Below are positions 18,426-20,772 of a stretch of DNA of 20,772 nt, in pieces (position 1 is the stretch's first letter; each line of letters begins with the position of its first letter). Below the pieces are notes generated by a model. That model saw only the letters and a program-made list of their open reading frames with translations. It was not told the origin of the DNA and did no database searches. Where the stretch lies: positions 1 to 20,772 of the forward strand of contig CAAHFI010304693.1 in the NCBI GenBank assembly GCA_900893395.1, given 5' to 3'. The translations under genes were made by a program, and so were the position numbers. Source of the DNA: Euglena gracilis. Taxonomy: Eukaryota; Euglenozoa; Euglenophyceae; Euglenales; Euglenaceae.

Positions 18426-18630
18426 CGGCCACGGTTCGCCACGTTTCGTACGCACCTTCAGGTTCTCCAGCTGATGCGGTGACTGCAGCTCCGGGTATCG
18501 TACTCCGTCGAGGAAAACCGACAAGGAATGAAGGGACACCGAGGGCGAAGCACAAAGACCGGAGATGGCAGCTAACTGCCTTTTCGGCATAAATCTTTTC
18601 TCACTATTTTCCCAAGCTCCTTTTTTTTGT
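18426..18630 (-). mobile_element. DIRS-like fragment next to the 3' LTR
   Basis: The minus strand reads RQLAAISGLCASPSVSLHSL and FLDGVRYPELQSPHQLENLK, then RGEPWPSV up to the LTR edge. The first part resembles the thumb/connection text after a DIRS-type RT (R-x-L-A-A-I-x-G...). Bases 18426-18511 are about 75 percent identical to 20372-20454, including 17 identical bases (CGGCCACGGTTCGCCAC). It is either the end of the RT just upstream on that strand or the start of a second copy. Confidence 0.5.
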
Positions 18631-19250
18631 CTTCACTTTTTGTGGGGAATTTTTAATTTTCCCTCTTGGAAATTTAACTGGAAGCACAAGTGGTTTACGA
18701 CCTGTGTGGGCTCCAAGGTTGACTTTTTGACATTTATTTTGAACCCCGAGTCGATTAGGTCTCTTACAACCTGTTCAAGTCTTTTTGCAATGTATTTGAT
18801 GGGGGCAACCAGTAAAATGTCGTCCAGGTAAATAAAAACATGGATTCCTTTTTTCATCCAACGTTTCTCGAATGTCTTCATGACTGACATAAAATTTTGT
18901 GGCATCACATTTAGGCCAAAACAGCCTGCCTGGAATTCCCAGGTTGTCCCCCACCTGATGCCTTAGAAAAAGGGTTTTAGGGTTGGGTTCACTGGAATGT
19001 GAAAATACGCGTCCTTCAGGTCGATTTTGGCCGCCCAGTGGCCTTTCTCCAAAACTGGGAAAATGTTTTGAATGTGATCCAATTTGAAAGCTTTCACGGG
19101 AAAATTTTGGTTTATTTCCCTGCAGTCGCTGATGAACCTCCATTTCGTTTGCCCCCCCTCTGGTTTTGATATCAGGAACCAGGGAATTAGATCTTGGGTT
19201 CCTGAATCCTGAACCCTCTTTATGGACCCAGATTTTTCGTAATACAAACA
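18630..19250 (-). CDS. DIRS-like reverse transcriptase (fossil)
   Basis: On the minus strand: KWRFISDCREINQNFPVKAF, then HWAAKIDLKDAYFHIPV (palm A with catalytic Asp), NVMPQNFMSVMKTFEKRW (B motif region), VFIYLDDILLVAP (catalytic YLDD, near 18820) and INVKKSTLEPTQVVNHLCFQ. The DLKDAYFHIPV phrase and the KS-x-L-x-P-(T/S)-Q phrase are typical of DIRS/PAT/Ngaro RTs rather than of Ty1, Ty3 or LINE types. I find no tyrosine recombinase in the window. It is broken. Confidence 0.75.
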
Positions 19251-19343
19251 GGATTTTTCTGCCTGTCTCAGATCTAGGTTGGCTCTGGTTTTTGTATGCG
19301 TGGATAATTTTGGTTGTTTGACCCAGGGGGTTGAATTACATCT

Positions 19344-20651
19344 TTATAAGTTGGCAGGTTGCTGGGGGCATTTTTCAGCCACCATTTTAGACTTTTTTGC
19401 AGTCTCTGGTGCAGGGGGTGTCCCCCCACTTTTCCTCCATGGAATTATCTCTGCAATCAAATGATTTTGTGGGGGTTGGTTGGGGGTTGTGGGAAATTTC
19501 ACAACCTTTGGTGCCCCTGGAGTTTGATGTAATGGATGGGGGGTGTGCATGCACTCACCCTCTCTCTCACAGGCTCTCTGCTCCATCTTGTCCTTCGTGT
19601 TGTCTGACGACATACCACAGGGGGTCCCCTGAGGGTCCCCCCCTTGATTTCCCCTTCCATGGGTAGAATTAAATGATTTGGGGGGTTGACCCCCTCGTCC
19701 TCCTTTGCCCTCTCTAGGGCATCCTCCTGGGGCTGCTGGAGATGATTGATATAAGGTTGGCACCTTAGTTTCTGGGGTGCCATTTCTGGACCACCCCTTT
19801 GGCCACCATGGCCCTGTGAGTTCTGGCCGCCCTGGCCCTGAAGATAATGGCCTCCATGGCCCTGCACTTCTTGGCCACCATGGCCGTGCAAATGATTCAA
19901 ACTCTGGCCGCCTTGGCCCTGATTTCCCCTCCATGGGCTGAGTTTGACATTGGTCTCCAGCTCCACATGAAATCTGGGGGGGCTGCTGTGCCCCCCCTTC
20001 CTCCCCTTGAGAGGGGTTGTTGTGTTAGAAAGGTGGGGGGATGTGGCAGACCTTTTCTCCCTCTTCCTGAAGGGAATTGCTTCTGGAATTGGCCACCATG
20101 GCCTCCACCTTGGCCTTGATTCCATCTTCTCCACTTCTGTTCGAATTGTGGTCTGGCGGCTGGGCGCCATTGTGGAACATGTCTGTGGAATCCTGTGGTC
20201 TGCTTCTGCCCCTCTTGCTTGATTGGGCCCCAATGCCCAGGCGGTGCTGCTGGGCTGGGGGTTCCTTCTTCCTTCTGGTCTTTCTGGCCACTGTGGTCCA
20301 CAGGCCGTGGCCGTCACTGGGTGGGGTTTTCTGCTGGGAAATTTCTGAAACTGGGATCTGGGGGGGAGGGGCGGCCACGGTTCGCCACATGTCGTCTGCA
20401 CCTCCAGGTCGTCCGGCTGCCGCGGCGACAGCTGCTCCAGGTAGTTCACGTCGACCGCAAATTTCCAGTTTCTTCCCCCTTCATTGCTCATCGAAGTCAA
20501 TTTTGAAATTGATATTTGAATTCTTAATTGATATTCCTCTGGTTCGTGTTCTTCTGGGTATTCTTTTGATGTTGACTTCTCCTTTTGGTTCTCCTTCGTT
20601 TGAAACTCAGTTCCTTTCTTCTGGGTTTTCGAAGGGCAATTTAGGAATCAG
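19344..20651 (-). CDS. ORF1/Gag-like protein of the DIRS-like element (fossil)
   Basis: A long minus-strand open stretch lies just upstream of the DIRS-like RT on that strand, the usual place of ORF1. A Lys/Glu-rich beginning is open from about 20651, with an in-frame Met at 20500 (MTSMSNEGGRNWKFAVDVNY). LEQLSPRQPDDLEV and CGEPWPPLPP follow, then Pro/Arg-rich text, and then Gln/Gly octapeptide repeats. No zinc knuckle is seen. The Lys/Glu text upstream of Met 20500 suggests that the true start, if any, is further out. Structural/RNA-binding Gag is the likely role by position only. Confidence 0.45.
19801..19925. repeat. 24-bp tandem repeats encoding Gln/Gly octapeptides
   Basis: GGCC-x-CC-x-TGGCC units start at 19801, 19825, 19849 and 19873, with a looser one at 19906. 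On the minus strand each gives eight residues of the type Q-G-H-G-G-Q-x-x (for example VQGHGGHYLQGQGGQNSQGH). The period is a whole number of codons, so it is a protein repeat. A related GGCCACCATGGCC lies at 20092. Confidence 0.8.
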
Positions 20652-20772
20652 CCAACTCCGGCGAAAAAAGGCACTAAGCAGGACCCCTACCAGCACAGCG
20701 AACATCCACAACAAACCGCCGGCGAGCAAGGCATGGCCTCACAAGGGCAAAGTGCGGAGCCCGAGGTGTCGT
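20652..20772. other. Right edge, no gene assigned
   Basis: Balanced-composition DNA. One plus-strand frame reads polar text (KKGTKQDPYQHSEHPQQTAG) to the window end and might be the edge of another coding region, but 120 bases are too few to judge. Confidence 0.3.

Noticed and set aside
18294-18590. A host protein gene on the minus strand
   Set aside because: The frame runs from DIRS-like text into the retroelement LTR; its second half is only LTR antisense.
20345-20372. Pyrimidine run ending CCCCAG on the minus strand as a 3' splice site at the end of the repeated DIRS segment
   Set aside because: Striking position, but I see no matching donor, and the reading frame runs through it without a break.

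Overview
The window is eukaryotic nuclear DNA made almost wholly of transposable-element fossils. I see no intact host gene, no rRNA or tRNA gene and no CRISPR array. The host lineage cannot be fixed from the sequence. A chromodomain-bearing Ty3/Gypsy element lying beside a DIRS-like (tyrosine-recombinase class) reverse transcriptase, in GC-mixed DNA full of short palindromes, would suit an alga or another protist, but that is inference.

Layout. (1) About 1-2040, minus strand: a GC-rich, decayed gag-like remnant with coiled-coil segments, preceded on that strand by a possible LTR (2406 down to 2104). (2) 2407-4811: homopolymer-rich DNA with unassigned, partly protein-like minus-strand stretches. 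(3) 4812-18423, plus strand: one large chromovirus, about 13.6 kb. Its parts in order are 5' LTR, primer-binding site resembling the complement of initiator-Met tRNA, leader, very long gag with coiled coil, capsid-like part and two zinc knuckles, protease, an odd interval with tandem repeats and a possible methyltransferase-like domain, reverse transcriptase, RNase H, integrase with chromodomain, an extra Pro/Gln-rich 3' coding region, purine tract and 3' LTR. It is broken in well over a dozen places. Its LTRs are much diverged, so it is old or has been altered by a local mutational process. (4) 18426-20651, minus strand: a DIRS-like fossil with a Gln/Gly-repeat ORF1 and a reverse transcriptase. 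A short segment of it is present twice, and the chromovirus 3' LTR abuts one of these copies.

The most unusual signal is not a gene. Small perfect hairpins are very common: stems of 4-7 bp, sometimes 9-11, around loops of 3-4 bases that are usually A/T-rich, often with the core CC-NNN(N)-GG. They form dense clusters in the chromovirus leader and early gag, inside conserved pol domains, in the 3' coding region and in the LTRs, and they also occur in the unrelated left-hand element. The arms differ in sequence from site to site while the architecture repeats. The two LTRs carry different hairpins in corresponding parts of U3. This suggests either a mutational process that creates hairpins, such as template switching, or a family of hairpin insertions; I cannot tell which.
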